In this document: positions 53,901 to 60,499 of the stretch, piece by piece
Layout: each line of letters begins with the position of its first letter
Numbering within the stretch: position 1 is the stretch's first letter
Assembly: GCF_900108345.1 (NCBI RefSeq)
Contig: NZ_FNVV01000014.1
Coordinates: 1,287,664 to 1,351,663 of the forward strand
Direction of reading: 5' to 3'
Length of the DNA: 64,000 bases
DNA from: Bacteroides ndongoniae
GTDB lineage: Bacteria > Bacteroidota > Bacteroidia > Bacteroidales > Bacteroidaceae
Translations under genes and position numbers: made by a program
Notes under the pieces: model-generated
What the model saw: only the letters and a program-made list of their open reading frames with translations
Told to the model about the DNA's origin: nothing
Database searches by the model: none

Positions 53901-55812
53901 CAAGTCGAGATACAAGCAGGACGACTACCGGATGCTGAACGAATTCTACAAGCAAAAAATACAGCAGGTACACATTGTAGGCGAATATGCCAACCTGATG
54001 GTGAAAGACTACAACGCCGCCCTGCAATACGTGCAGGACTATTTCCAGATGGACTACAAGAAGTTCATTGCCAAATACTTCAAAGGAGACAGAGTCGGCG
54101 AGATACAGCGCAACCTGACACCCGGCAAATACCGGCAACTGTTCGGCCAGTTGTCCCAGCGGCAGAGAGAAATCATCTCCGACCGAGACTCACGCTGCAT
54201 CGTGGTGGCGGCAGGCCCCGGAAGCGGAAAGACACGGGTATTGGTTCATAAGCTGGCCTCGCTGCTGTTGCTCGAAGACGTCAAACACGAACAACTGCTG
54301 ATGCTGACCTTCTCACGAGCAGCGGCAACGGAATTCAAGCAACGGCTGATGGAACTGATCGGCAACGCCGCCCACTTTGTCGAAATAAAGACCTTCCATT
54401 CCTATTGTTTCGACCTGTTGGGACGGATAGGCAATCTGGAAGAAGCTAAAAACGTAGTAGCCAAAGCTGCCGAAATGATAGAACAGGGTGAAGTGGAACC
54501 CAACCGAATCGGGAAAACGGTACTGGTGATAGACGAGGCACAGGACATGAGCGACGAAGAATATGCACTGGTGCGTGCCCTGATGGCCAATAACGAAGAA
54601 ATGCGCGTCATTGCAGTGGGCGACGACGACCAGAACATCTACGAATTCCGCGGTTCGGACTCGGAATACATGTACCGCCTGACCAAGGAAAGCGGCAGTC
54701 GGTTTATCGAAATGACCGAGAACTACCGAAGCGCACGCCATCCGGTCGGTTTCGCCAACGAATTTGCCAAAGTCATCCGAAAAAGAATCAAAACTACCCC
54801 TATCCTCTCCATGCGAGAAGAAGACGGACGGGTGGAGGTGACACACCACTACTCGGCCTATATGTATCAGCCACTCGTCGAAGACCTGATCAGTCACCGT
54901 GGAAACGGTACCTCGTGTGTGCTGACCCAGACCAACGAAGAAGCCGTCATCCTGGTAGCCCTCTTGCGGAAACATGGCATCAGCAGCAAACTGATACAGA
55001 CGATGGACGGCTTCCGCTTCTGGAACATGGCCGAGATGAGATACTTCCTGAAGTACATCGACAAACAGGTAAAAACGCCCCTCATTCCCCTAGAAACGTG
55101 GGACGAAGCCAAGCGTGCCACCTTTGCGACATACGAAAGAAGCCAAAGCCTGACATACGTGAAGCGGTGCGTGGAACTGTTCGAACAGACCAGCCAGGCA
55201 AAATACGTCAGCGATTTCAAGGAGTTTGTGTTTGAATCGTCGGTCGAAGACTTTTGCGACGTGTCGGGTGCTGACGTTGTCGTATCGACCATCCACAAGG
55301 CAAAAGGACGTGAGTTTGACGACGTCTACATGCTGATAGCCGACAACTTCCAGAAAGACGACCGACTGATGCGGCGATATTATGTAGGCATGACCCGCGC
55401 CCGGAACCGGCTGTTTATCCACACCGACGGCGATTGCTTCAGCCAACTGCCTGCCGACCAGCACCTCACCGACTCACGCCAGTATAGCATGCCCGAAGAA
55501 ATTGTGCTGCAACTCTCGCACAAAGACGTTTTTCTGGGATACTTCAAAGACCTCAAACGGGAAGTGCTGGCACTGAGAAGTGGAGACAGCCTGAAGTACA
55601 AAGACTTTACGCTGTACGAAACATCAGGCAACAAGCCGGTAGCCCGACTGTCGACAAACATGCAAACAGTAATATCGGAATGGAACAAGAAAGGCTACGA
55701 AGTAAAGTCTGCCTCCGTCCGTTTCGTTGTGGCCTGGAAGCCTAAAGATGCCCCCAAAGAAGAACCGGAAACAGCTGTTCTGTTGCCCGAGCTGGTGTTG
55801 TCGCGAGGATGA
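50932..55812 (+). CDS. DEDD-exonuclease-like / RecQ helicase / UvrD-type helicase fusion
   Basis: 1626 residues with three enzymatic modules. Residues about 33-145 resemble a DnaQ-type 3'-5' exonuclease: DVE (Asp38, Glu40), GHNIIHHD (Asp88) and a last Asp138; the catalytic His five residues before it is Asn133. A CX3CX2C cluster (Cys258, 262, 265) follows. The RecQ core (about 290-640) has Walker A PTGGGKS (311-317), DEAH (414-417) and QEAGRAGRD. After winged-helix-like segments a second, SF1/UvrD helicase starts at about 1070: Walker A GPGSGKT near 1096, IDEAQD near 1200, GDDDQNIYEFRG and VSTIHKAKGREFDDVY. Known in Bacteroidales as large RecQ-family helicases. A role in recombination repair or defence is likely but not provable here. 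Monocistronic, complete, no frameshift. Confidence 0.88.
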   Translation: MSIWSRLMGWKNAGDTNKVAGKENVPPPDEAPRYTIVDVEVGVKDRKIHDIGALRHDGATFHKASKKELFDFLRDTDYICGHNIIHHDARYLFADTTDRRPLVDTLYMSPLLFPERPYHKLVKDDKLVNDQMNNPVNDCLKAQNLLQDEIAQWNLLPESKRQIYASLLKGQKEFEGFLRMVGARPTEKDTAEAIRNLYEGKICGHADLNTLIEKYPCELVYALALIDTTDHRSITPPWVLYQYPLVEHVIRLLRHTRCNEGCTYCNSQLDIFRNLKNFFGYDQFRTYEGEPLQEQAADAAVKGKSLLAIFPTGGGKSLTFQLPALMEGRTVHGLTVVISPLQSLMKDQVDNLDERGITDAVTINGLLDPITRALCIQRVLEGEVSLLYIAPEMLRSKTIEKILLARHVVRFVIDEAHCFSSWGQDFRVDYLYIGKFIRNYQEKKGCKTAIPVSCFTATAKQKVVQDICDYFKQTLDLDLQLFASTASRKNLRYSVIHADTNEDKYSKLRSLVAENPCPTIVYVSRTKRTRELAVRLTRDGYQALPFNGKMDADEKVANQDAFMNDQVRIIVATSAFGMGVDKKDVGLVVHYDISDSLENYVQEAGRAGRDPHLNARCYVLYSDNDLDKHFILLNQTKLSISEIQQIWKAVKDLTRQRMRVCCSALEIARKAGWDDSVSDIETRVRTALAALEQSGYLVRGNNVPHVYATGITVNNMDEARQRISASVLFGSDEIEKAVRIIKSLISQKHIAKAQDSEAESRIDYLADILGLSKGEVLSAVERMRQEGILADSKDISAYLLDAGSSERRSGQLLERFAKLERYILDNIPDATWRISCKQLNDNAINAGIGTSREKDIRTLLYFLTIKGYTRKKEDAAHNLEISLRVDREALLKRFERRLEISRFAIEWLYRLAAETGKEASDEQQAIQFSVVELLNSIKANPQPLFSGLDELQLEDVEEALLYLSKIGALKLEGGFLVLYNAMDIKRLKDNKSRYKQDDYRMLNEFYKQKIQQVHIVGEYANLMVKDYNAALQYVQDYFQMDYKKFIAKYFKGDRVGEIQRNLTPGKYRQLFGQLSQRQREIISDRDSRCIVVAAGPGSGKTRVLVHKLASLLLLEDVKHEQLLMLTFSRAAATEFKQRLMELIGNAAHFVEIKTFHSYCFDLLGRIGNLEEAKNVVAKAAEMIEQGEVEPNRIGKTVLVIDEAQDMSDEEYALVRALMANNEEMRVIAVGDDDQNIYEFRGSDSEYMYRLTKESGSRFIEMTENYRSARHPVGFANEFAKVIRKRIKTTPILSMREEDGRVEVTHHYSAYMYQPLVEDLISHRGNGTSCVLTQTNEEAVILVALLRKHGISSKLIQTMDGFRFWNMAEMRYFLKYIDKQVKTPLIPLETWDEAKRATFATYERSQSLTYVKRCVELFEQTSQAKYVSDFKEFVFESSVEDFCDVSGADVVVSTIHKAKGREFDDVYMLIADNFQKDDRLMRRYYVGMTRARNRLFIHTDGDCFSQLPADQHLTDSRQYSMPEEIVLQLSHKDVFLGYFKDLKREVLALRSGDSLKYKDFTLYETSGNKPVARLSTNMQTVISEWNKKGYEVKSASVRFVVAWKPKDAPKEEPETAVLLPELVLSRG

Positions 55813-55893
55813 ACATTGTTTCGTTCTTCCTTATAAATAAGCATTGCGTAAAAATCTTCAGTCCACTGCATAAAATGTAGTAAACGAAATAAA

Positions 55894-56490
55894 ATGAAAC
55901 TATTGAATATCAAAACCTTAAAAAAGATTTTCTATAAAAGCAAAACAGTAAATACCGACGTCAGGTATTATAAATTCATCGTAAAAGGGAATGATAAAGG
56001 AGGAGTACTGTACGCTCCCGATAGCTGGCCCTACCCTATCGCAAGAGACGGACAGGAAGTGAAAAACTGGGAATCGCTCGTCGTAGAATTAAGAGATGGA
56101 AAATATCGCCCTTTCCACATGTGTATAGGTGGAGCCAACATGGTCAACCAAGCTCTGAAGGATTTATTACAGTCGTACGTCACCTCTGCCAACGACATAG
56201 AGTTTCTACCTGTCAAGGCCATCAGCAAGGAATATGGCAATCAGATATATTACATCATGCACTTCAAAAAGATATTCGACGTAATAGATCCCCAAAACAC
56301 CCTCTATGTAGAAGGAACAGATACGATTCTTAAACTAAAACTCGACTATAATAAGGTGAAATCACTAAATGTCTTCAACTCTCAACCCGTCATTAACGAC
56401 ATTATCGTATCGGATGAAGTCCGCAAAAGTATCCAAAAGAACAAACTTGACTTTGGATTAGAATTCATGCCAATATTTTGTGGGAAATAA
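55894..56490 (+). CDS. Putative Imm11/DUF1629-like protein (orphan immunity protein?)
   Basis: 198 residues, no signal peptide. The C-terminal block INDIIVSDEVRKSIQKNKLDFGLEFMPIFC resembles the end of DUF1629/Imm11 immunity proteins, where a strand/helix of the type VSERLK..LTGFEF is followed by a final strand. The N-terminal half (YYKFIVKGNDKGGVLYAPDSWPYPIARDGQEVKNWESLVVELRDG) fits the same group loosely. Such proteins usually neutralise polymorphic toxins, but no toxin gene is adjacent. It lies 81 nt after the helicase stop and is followed by its own terminator. The family call is tentative. Confidence 0.4.
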   Translation: MKLLNIKTLKKIFYKSKTVNTDVRYYKFIVKGNDKGGVLYAPDSWPYPIARDGQEVKNWESLVVELRDGKYRPFHMCIGGANMVNQALKDLLQSYVTSANDIEFLPVKAISKEYGNQIYYIMHFKKIFDVIDPQNTLYVEGTDTILKLKLDYNKVKSLNVFNSQPVINDIIVSDEVRKSIQKNKLDFGLEFMPIFCGK

Positions 56491-56520
56491 AGAAAGAACA
56501 AACTTAACAGAATAAAAACA

Positions 56521-56562
56521 GAAACGCGGCTGCCTCAAGTTTCCTTGAAACAGTCGCGTTTC
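56521..56562 (+). terminator. Terminator downstream of the putative immunity gene
   Basis: A long imperfect stem: gaaacgcg at 56521-56528 pairs with cgcgtttc at 56555-56562, and an inner tcaag/cttga pair closes the loop. It is followed by a short T-rich stretch. It lies 31 nt after the stop. Confidence 0.65.
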
Positions 56563-56799
56563 TTATTGTATAATGTACTGCTTAGAGGGGCTATTTTACT
56601 TCCTCAAAATCAACAGTATCTCTGTATGAGCAACTTGCGTGAACGTGTTGCAAATATAGCGGAAACCCGAAAATAAGCATCCATAAGCAACCACAGCTCT
56701 TTACTGCAAAAGTACAGATTTATTTGATAAATATCGTGATATAAACACATAATAATCAAATCAATGGGGCGATTTTAACAAAATATCCGGTTTTATCCC

Positions 56800-56807
56800 T
56801 ATCTTTG
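56800..56807 (+). promoter_or_regulatory. -7 element of the AlbA_2 gene
   Basis: TATCTTTG matches TAnnTTTG, 44 nt before the ATG at 56852. The flanking 56563-56851 stretch is A/T-rich and shows no gene. Confidence 0.5.
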
Positions 56808-56851
56808 TATATGATATTGGGAAATTGTACCCTAATAACAAAAAGAAAACG

Positions 56852-58372
56852 ATGCAAATTCATAACAATACATTGATTGCGGAATGCTCGTCTTACGATT
56901 TCAAGGAAATGCTGGAACGTAAGAAAGTAAAGTCATGGCTTAAATCTGTGTCGGCTTTTGCCAACACGGACGGTGGCAGTTTGTTCTATGGAGTAAATGA
57001 TGACGGAGTGATTGTAGGTTTGGAGAATCCGCAAGCAGATGCTGACTTTATCAGTGAAATGATAAAGGCAAGACTTGACCCAGTACCAGAGGTACAACTT
57101 ATTCCGATTGAACATGAAGGACGTAACCTGCTTGAAGTAAGAGTAAAGTCAGGAACGCTGACACCATATTATTATTATCAAGACGGAACACGTACAGCTT
57201 ATACACGAGTTGGTAATGAAAGTGTGGAATGCAATTCGCAACAACTTCTTTCATTGGTATTAAAGGGTACGCACATGACTTGGGATTCGCTGCCTACACA
57301 AGTGGATGCCAACAAACATTCTTTCGTTATCTTAGCCAACACTTTCCGCGAACAAACCCATCAGGAATGGAATGATAAGTATTTGGAATCATTCGGACTT
57401 GTCACATCTGACGGGAAACTGACCAATGCCGGATTGCTGTTTGTGGATAATTGCACTGTATTCCAATCACGTATTTTCTGCACCCGTTGGACAGGACTTT
57501 ATAAAGACGATGCTATCAGTTCCGTGGAACATCGGGCAAATCTTGTATTGCTTTTGAAATATGGTATGGACTTCATCAAGAATTATACTATGAGCGGATG
57601 GGTGAAGATGCCGAACTATCGACTTAACCTTCCCGACTATTCCGATCGTGCAATCTTTGAAGGGTTGGTAAACCATCTTATCCATAGAGATTACACAGTA
57701 ATGGGTGGTGAAGTACATATTGACATCTATGATGACCGAGTAGAATTGGTATCACCAGGAGCAATGCTTGATGGTACACAAATTCAAGACCGGGACATAT
57801 ACAAAGTGCCGTCCATGCGCCGTAATCCAGTTATTGCGGATATGTTTACTCAATTGGACTATATGGAGAAACGTGGTTCGGGCTTAAGGAAAATGCGGGA
57901 ACTTACGGAAAAACTGCCTAATTTCCTTCCGGGCAAAGAACCACAATATCAAACGGAAGCAATTTCTTTCTATACCACATTCTATAATTTGAATTGGGGA
58001 GAGAACGGAAGGATACCTATAGAGGAAGTTGCCAACAGGGTAAATAGTAGCCTCGAAAAGTACTCTATCGATGAAGAATCTTCGGTGAAAACTTTCGGTG
58101 ATTTACAGAAATCTTCGGTGAAAACCTTCGGTGATTTGCAAAATTCTTCGGTGAAACAAAAGCGATTGGGACGGACAGCACAAAGCATTCTTGACCTTGT
58201 TATATCAGATGGCTCTATATCTCAAGATAAGATGGCGGAAAAAATAGGAGTCAGTAAACGAGCCATTGAAATGCAGATTGCAAATCTAAAAGCCAAAGGT
58301 TTGCTTGTCAGAGAGGGAGCAGATCATGGTGGCTATTGGCGTATTGTAATTAATCCTAAAGCAGAAGAATAG
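56852..58372 (+). CDS. AlbA_2 (Schlafen-type) domain ATP-binding regulator
   Basis: 506 residues from the ATG at 56852; the ATG at 56825 would add nine residues and overlap the leader. N-terminal AlbA_2 domain (about 8-130: VSAFANTDGGSLFYGVNDDGVIVGLENP) and the C-terminal helicase/HATPase-like part found with it (FEGLVNHLIHRDYTVMGGEVHIDIYDDRVELVSPG; NPVIADMFTQLDYMEKRGSGLRKM). The last 60 residues form a winged helix (ILDLVISDGSISQDKMAEKIGVSKRAIEMQIANLKAKGLLVREG). An 11-residue repeat SSVKTFGDLQK occurs 2.5 times just before it. These proteins are often regulators in accessory DNA. The next gene starts 4 nt downstream. Confidence 0.85.
   Translation: MQIHNNTLIAECSSYDFKEMLERKKVKSWLKSVSAFANTDGGSLFYGVNDDGVIVGLENPQADADFISEMIKARLDPVPEVQLIPIEHEGRNLLEVRVKSGTLTPYYYYQDGTRTAYTRVGNESVECNSQQLLSLVLKGTHMTWDSLPTQVDANKHSFVILANTFREQTHQEWNDKYLESFGLVTSDGKLTNAGLLFVDNCTVFQSRIFCTRWTGLYKDDAISSVEHRANLVLLLKYGMDFIKNYTMSGWVKMPNYRLNLPDYSDRAIFEGLVNHLIHRDYTVMGGEVHIDIYDDRVELVSPGAMLDGTQIQDRDIYKVPSMRRNPVIADMFTQLDYMEKRGSGLRKMRELTEKLPNFLPGKEPQYQTEAISFYTTFYNLNWGENGRIPIEEVANRVNSSLEKYSIDEESSVKTFGDLQKSSVKTFGDLQNSSVKQKRLGRTAQSILDLVISDGSISQDKMAEKIGVSKRAIEMQIANLKAKGLLVREGADHGGYWRIVINPKAEE
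58079..58159 (+). repeat. 33-bp in-frame tandem repeat inside the AlbA_2 gene
   Basis: Copies at 58079-58111 and 58112-58144 plus a 15-nt partial copy. Each encodes SSVKTFGDLQK or a close variant. Copy-number change would keep the frame and alter the linker between the catalytic-like part and the DNA-binding domain. Confidence 0.85.
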
Positions 58373-58376
58373 ACCT

Positions 58377-58991
58377 ATGGGAATATATCTTATACCACTT
58401 TGTGTTATAGTTGCCATTTTGGTAATCGCCTTTTTGTTTGCTTCTTTACAGCAAGTAAAACATAAAACTCGATATATAGTGCTTTATGTAATAGCCATAA
58501 TCATGCTATTTGCCGTTATTCCTATCAATGAATATTTGACTAAGTTTACGCAAATTTCAAGTGAAGAATACCTGCTTATTTTAATATTCGATATTGCGGT
58601 GGGATATTTTTGTATGTACATTGCCGGTTTGCTGAAATTCAATCTTCTTAAACAAAAAAATCAAGCTTTAGAAAATGCCTTGACAGAAAAGCAACAAAAA
58701 AATGTAAATGCTCTATTAAAACATCAAAATGAAAAGCAAAAATCACTTCTCAAAGGAGAACTTGAATGGTTAACAGACAAAATCAAAGTATTTACTGAGG
58801 AAGAGCAGAAAGCTATTCTTGCCTGTGCCTGCGCATTTGCAGAACATGACTTGATCATCGCTCCATCAATATCTATTCAGCAAAAAGATACATGTAGTCA
58901 GCAAGACCTTATGTATTTTGTTTGTTCTGCTTTTTTCAATATGGGAAAGAAGCGTAATGATATTGTAAGTTTCTTATATAAAGTTTTATGA
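58377..58991 (+). CDS. Membrane/coiled-coil protein of unknown function, 3' end cut by IS1595
   Basis: 204 residues as read, starting 4 nt after the AlbA_2 gene stop. Three hydrophobic segments (about 4-24, 33-50, 66-87) are followed by a coiled coil (KQKNQALENALTEKQQKNVNALLKHQNEKQKSLLKGELEWL, about 92-132) and a C-terminal domain (FTEEEQKAILACACAFAEHD ... LMYFVCSAFFNMGKKRND). The last codons come from the insertion sequence. Joining at the 8-bp target duplication to 60078-60179 restores a 234-codon frame ending KVFPIYFPAGESVLAKKMPG...DKENI. The family is not recognised. The pairing with AlbA_2 suggests a two-gene unit. Confidence 0.75.
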   Translation: MGIYLIPLCVIVAILVIAFLFASLQQVKHKTRYIVLYVIAIIMLFAVIPINEYLTKFTQISSEEYLLILIFDIAVGYFCMYIAGLLKFNLLKQKNQALENALTEKQQKNVNALLKHQNEKQKSLLKGELEWLTDKIKVFTEEEQKAILACACAFAEHDLIIAPSISIQQKDTCSQQDLMYFVCSAFFNMGKKRNDIVSFLYKVL

Positions 58992-60077
58992 ATGTCCGCA
59001 AGTTGCCAATTAGTAAATTCTATGTTTGAAGTCCGCCCTATAGGAACACGCACAAAGTTCAAGCCTTTCAAAGAGGCTACATCCGAAATACCTTCTGTTG
59101 AACTTGTAGCAGAACTCGTTGAGGTAGAGCTGGAGGAACTCCGCTTTTATGTCATGGTAAGTGTCCAGTATGCTCCTCTTGGCGTTGCTGATGACAATGT
59201 GTACCCATGGCAGGACTTTCCCGACACTCCTTTTGTCGTCCGTAACGACGGCATGATGGGAGGATGCCACCCCGTCCTTTCCAAGAGAGGCATAGCTGCT
59301 GAACCCGTCCGTGGTCATATCGGCATTCCCGTCCGTTCCTTGCCTAATCTTGCCGGTAATGGTGGAAGCCTTGAAATCATCGATGACCTGCATCTTTATA
59401 TGCCCGACACTCTTGGGCGTACTGTACTTCTTGGCCGGAGGCGTCTTTGGCAGGCTGCTTTCCGCCATGACAAGGACAGGGGTCTTGCGCTGGCTTCCCC
59501 GTCCGCGCTTCAACGGGCAATCTTTCTGTTCTTCGGGCGTTTCCGTGGAGAAGAAGCCCTCGTCAACCTCCATGTCCCCATGGAGAGGGTAGCGTCCGTC
59601 GCGCTTGCCCATCACGTCGCGCAGCTTGTGTACCATCTCCCATACAGGCTGGTAACGCTTACGGCCAATCTGGCGCTGTATCTCCTTGGTGGATATGGCA
59701 CGCTTTGTCGCCGTCAGAAGGAACATGGCAGCAAACCAGTCACGAACAGGCAGATGACTGCCTTGCATTACCGTACCGGAACGAAGTTGCATCTCATGTT
59801 TGCAATCCATGCACGTCCAGGACTTGTGGCTCGGATTCCAGCTCAGGCGCAAACCGCCGCATTGACTACAGAACAGGCCATGATGCTCACGGAAACGGCG
59901 AAGGGCTTCCTCACAGGATGCCTCGTCGGGATATTGACGGTAAAAATCAAGCAGGTTCATAATGCATATGTTTATTGTCTTACGTTTTATATCCTGCATA
60001 AAGTGTTCCAAAACATGCCTGTGGGGCAATTGGGCAGTTTAAACTTTGCTAATTTGGTAACATGCGGACATTCATTT
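58988..60077 (-). mobile_element. IS1595-family insertion sequence with 8-bp target duplication
   Basis: About 1090 bp. Imperfect terminal inverted repeats of roughly 30 bp begin atgaatgtccgca on the left (58988) and read the same inverted on the right (to about 60075-60077). Flanking AAAGTTTT copies at 58980-58987 and 60078-60085 are the target duplication, 8 bp as in IS1595. The outer end of one repeat may be off by 2 nt. Contains one transposase gene on the minus strand. Confidence 0.88.
59010..59960 (-). CDS. IS1595-family (ISXO2-like) transposase
   Basis: 316 residues from the Met of MNLLDFYRQYPDE; the frame extends 23 residues further but into the terminal region of the element. N-terminal zinc ribbon (CSQCGG ... 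CMDCKHE), then the ISXO2-type DDE domain: MEVDEGFF (first Asp), MTTDGFSSYASL (second Asp), and a late acidic residue in YLNEFCYKFNRR, the usual ending. Complete, no frameshift, so the IS may be mobile. Confidence 0.93.
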   Translation of the reverse strand: MNLLDFYRQYPDEASCEEALRRFREHHGLFCSQCGGLRLSWNPSHKSWTCMDCKHEMQLRSGTVMQGSHLPVRDWFAAMFLLTATKRAISTKEIQRQIGRKRYQPVWEMVHKLRDVMGKRDGRYPLHGDMEVDEGFFSTETPEEQKDCPLKRGRGSQRKTPVLVMAESSLPKTPPAKKYSTPKSVGHIKMQVIDDFKASTITGKIRQGTDGNADMTTDGFSSYASLGKDGVASSHHAVVTDDKRSVGKVLPWVHIVISNAKRSILDTYHDIKAEFLQLYLNEFCYKFNRRYFGCSLFERLELCACSYRADFKHRIY

Positions 60078-60179
60078 AAAGTTTTTCCTATCTATTTTCC
60101 TGCCGGAGAAAGTGTATTGGCTAAAAAAATGCCGGGACAGGAAAGGGTAAAAGAGAGAAGGGATAAAGAAAATATATGA
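60078..60179 (+). pseudogene. 3' remnant of the gene interrupted by IS1595
   Basis: Carries the last 33 codons of the gene beginning at 58377, from the second copy of the target duplication (aaa gtt ttt cct) to the stop tga at 60177-60179. It is in frame with the 5' part when the IS and one 8-bp copy are removed. It has no start signals of its own. Confidence 0.8.
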
Positions 60180-60499
60180 GATATCAAATAAACGACAGAA
60201 TTGTGAATATATAGTCTAAAACTTTTCTTTTTTGAAAGTTTATGGGATATCCTCATATTATTTCATTTATTTTGCACATAATTAAAATATATAAAATAAT
60301 AAGAAGGGAAATGACAATATAATGGCAAATTAAATAGAACTAAAGTAGTCCTTGTAGAATGCGACTTGATTAACAAGTGATTGGCAGAAAAGGATAGAGA
60401 TTAGATGATACTCGTAGATAAAAAATCTACAATTTATTTACTTAATATATACATGTGCAATGTTATTTTGACGCTGCATAACATGATTTACTAAGAAAT
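60180..60499. other. A/T-rich gene-free region
   Basis: About 320 nt with low GC and no convincing gene or hairpin. It should hold the promoter of the radical SAM/helicase pair, but no clear TAnnTTTG box with a proper TTTG partner was found. Confidence 0.5.

Noticed and set aside
58992..60179. 395-codon plus-strand frame across the IS1595 element
   Set aside because: It is antisense to the transposase. Only its last 33 codons are meaningful, as the 3' remnant of the interrupted gene.
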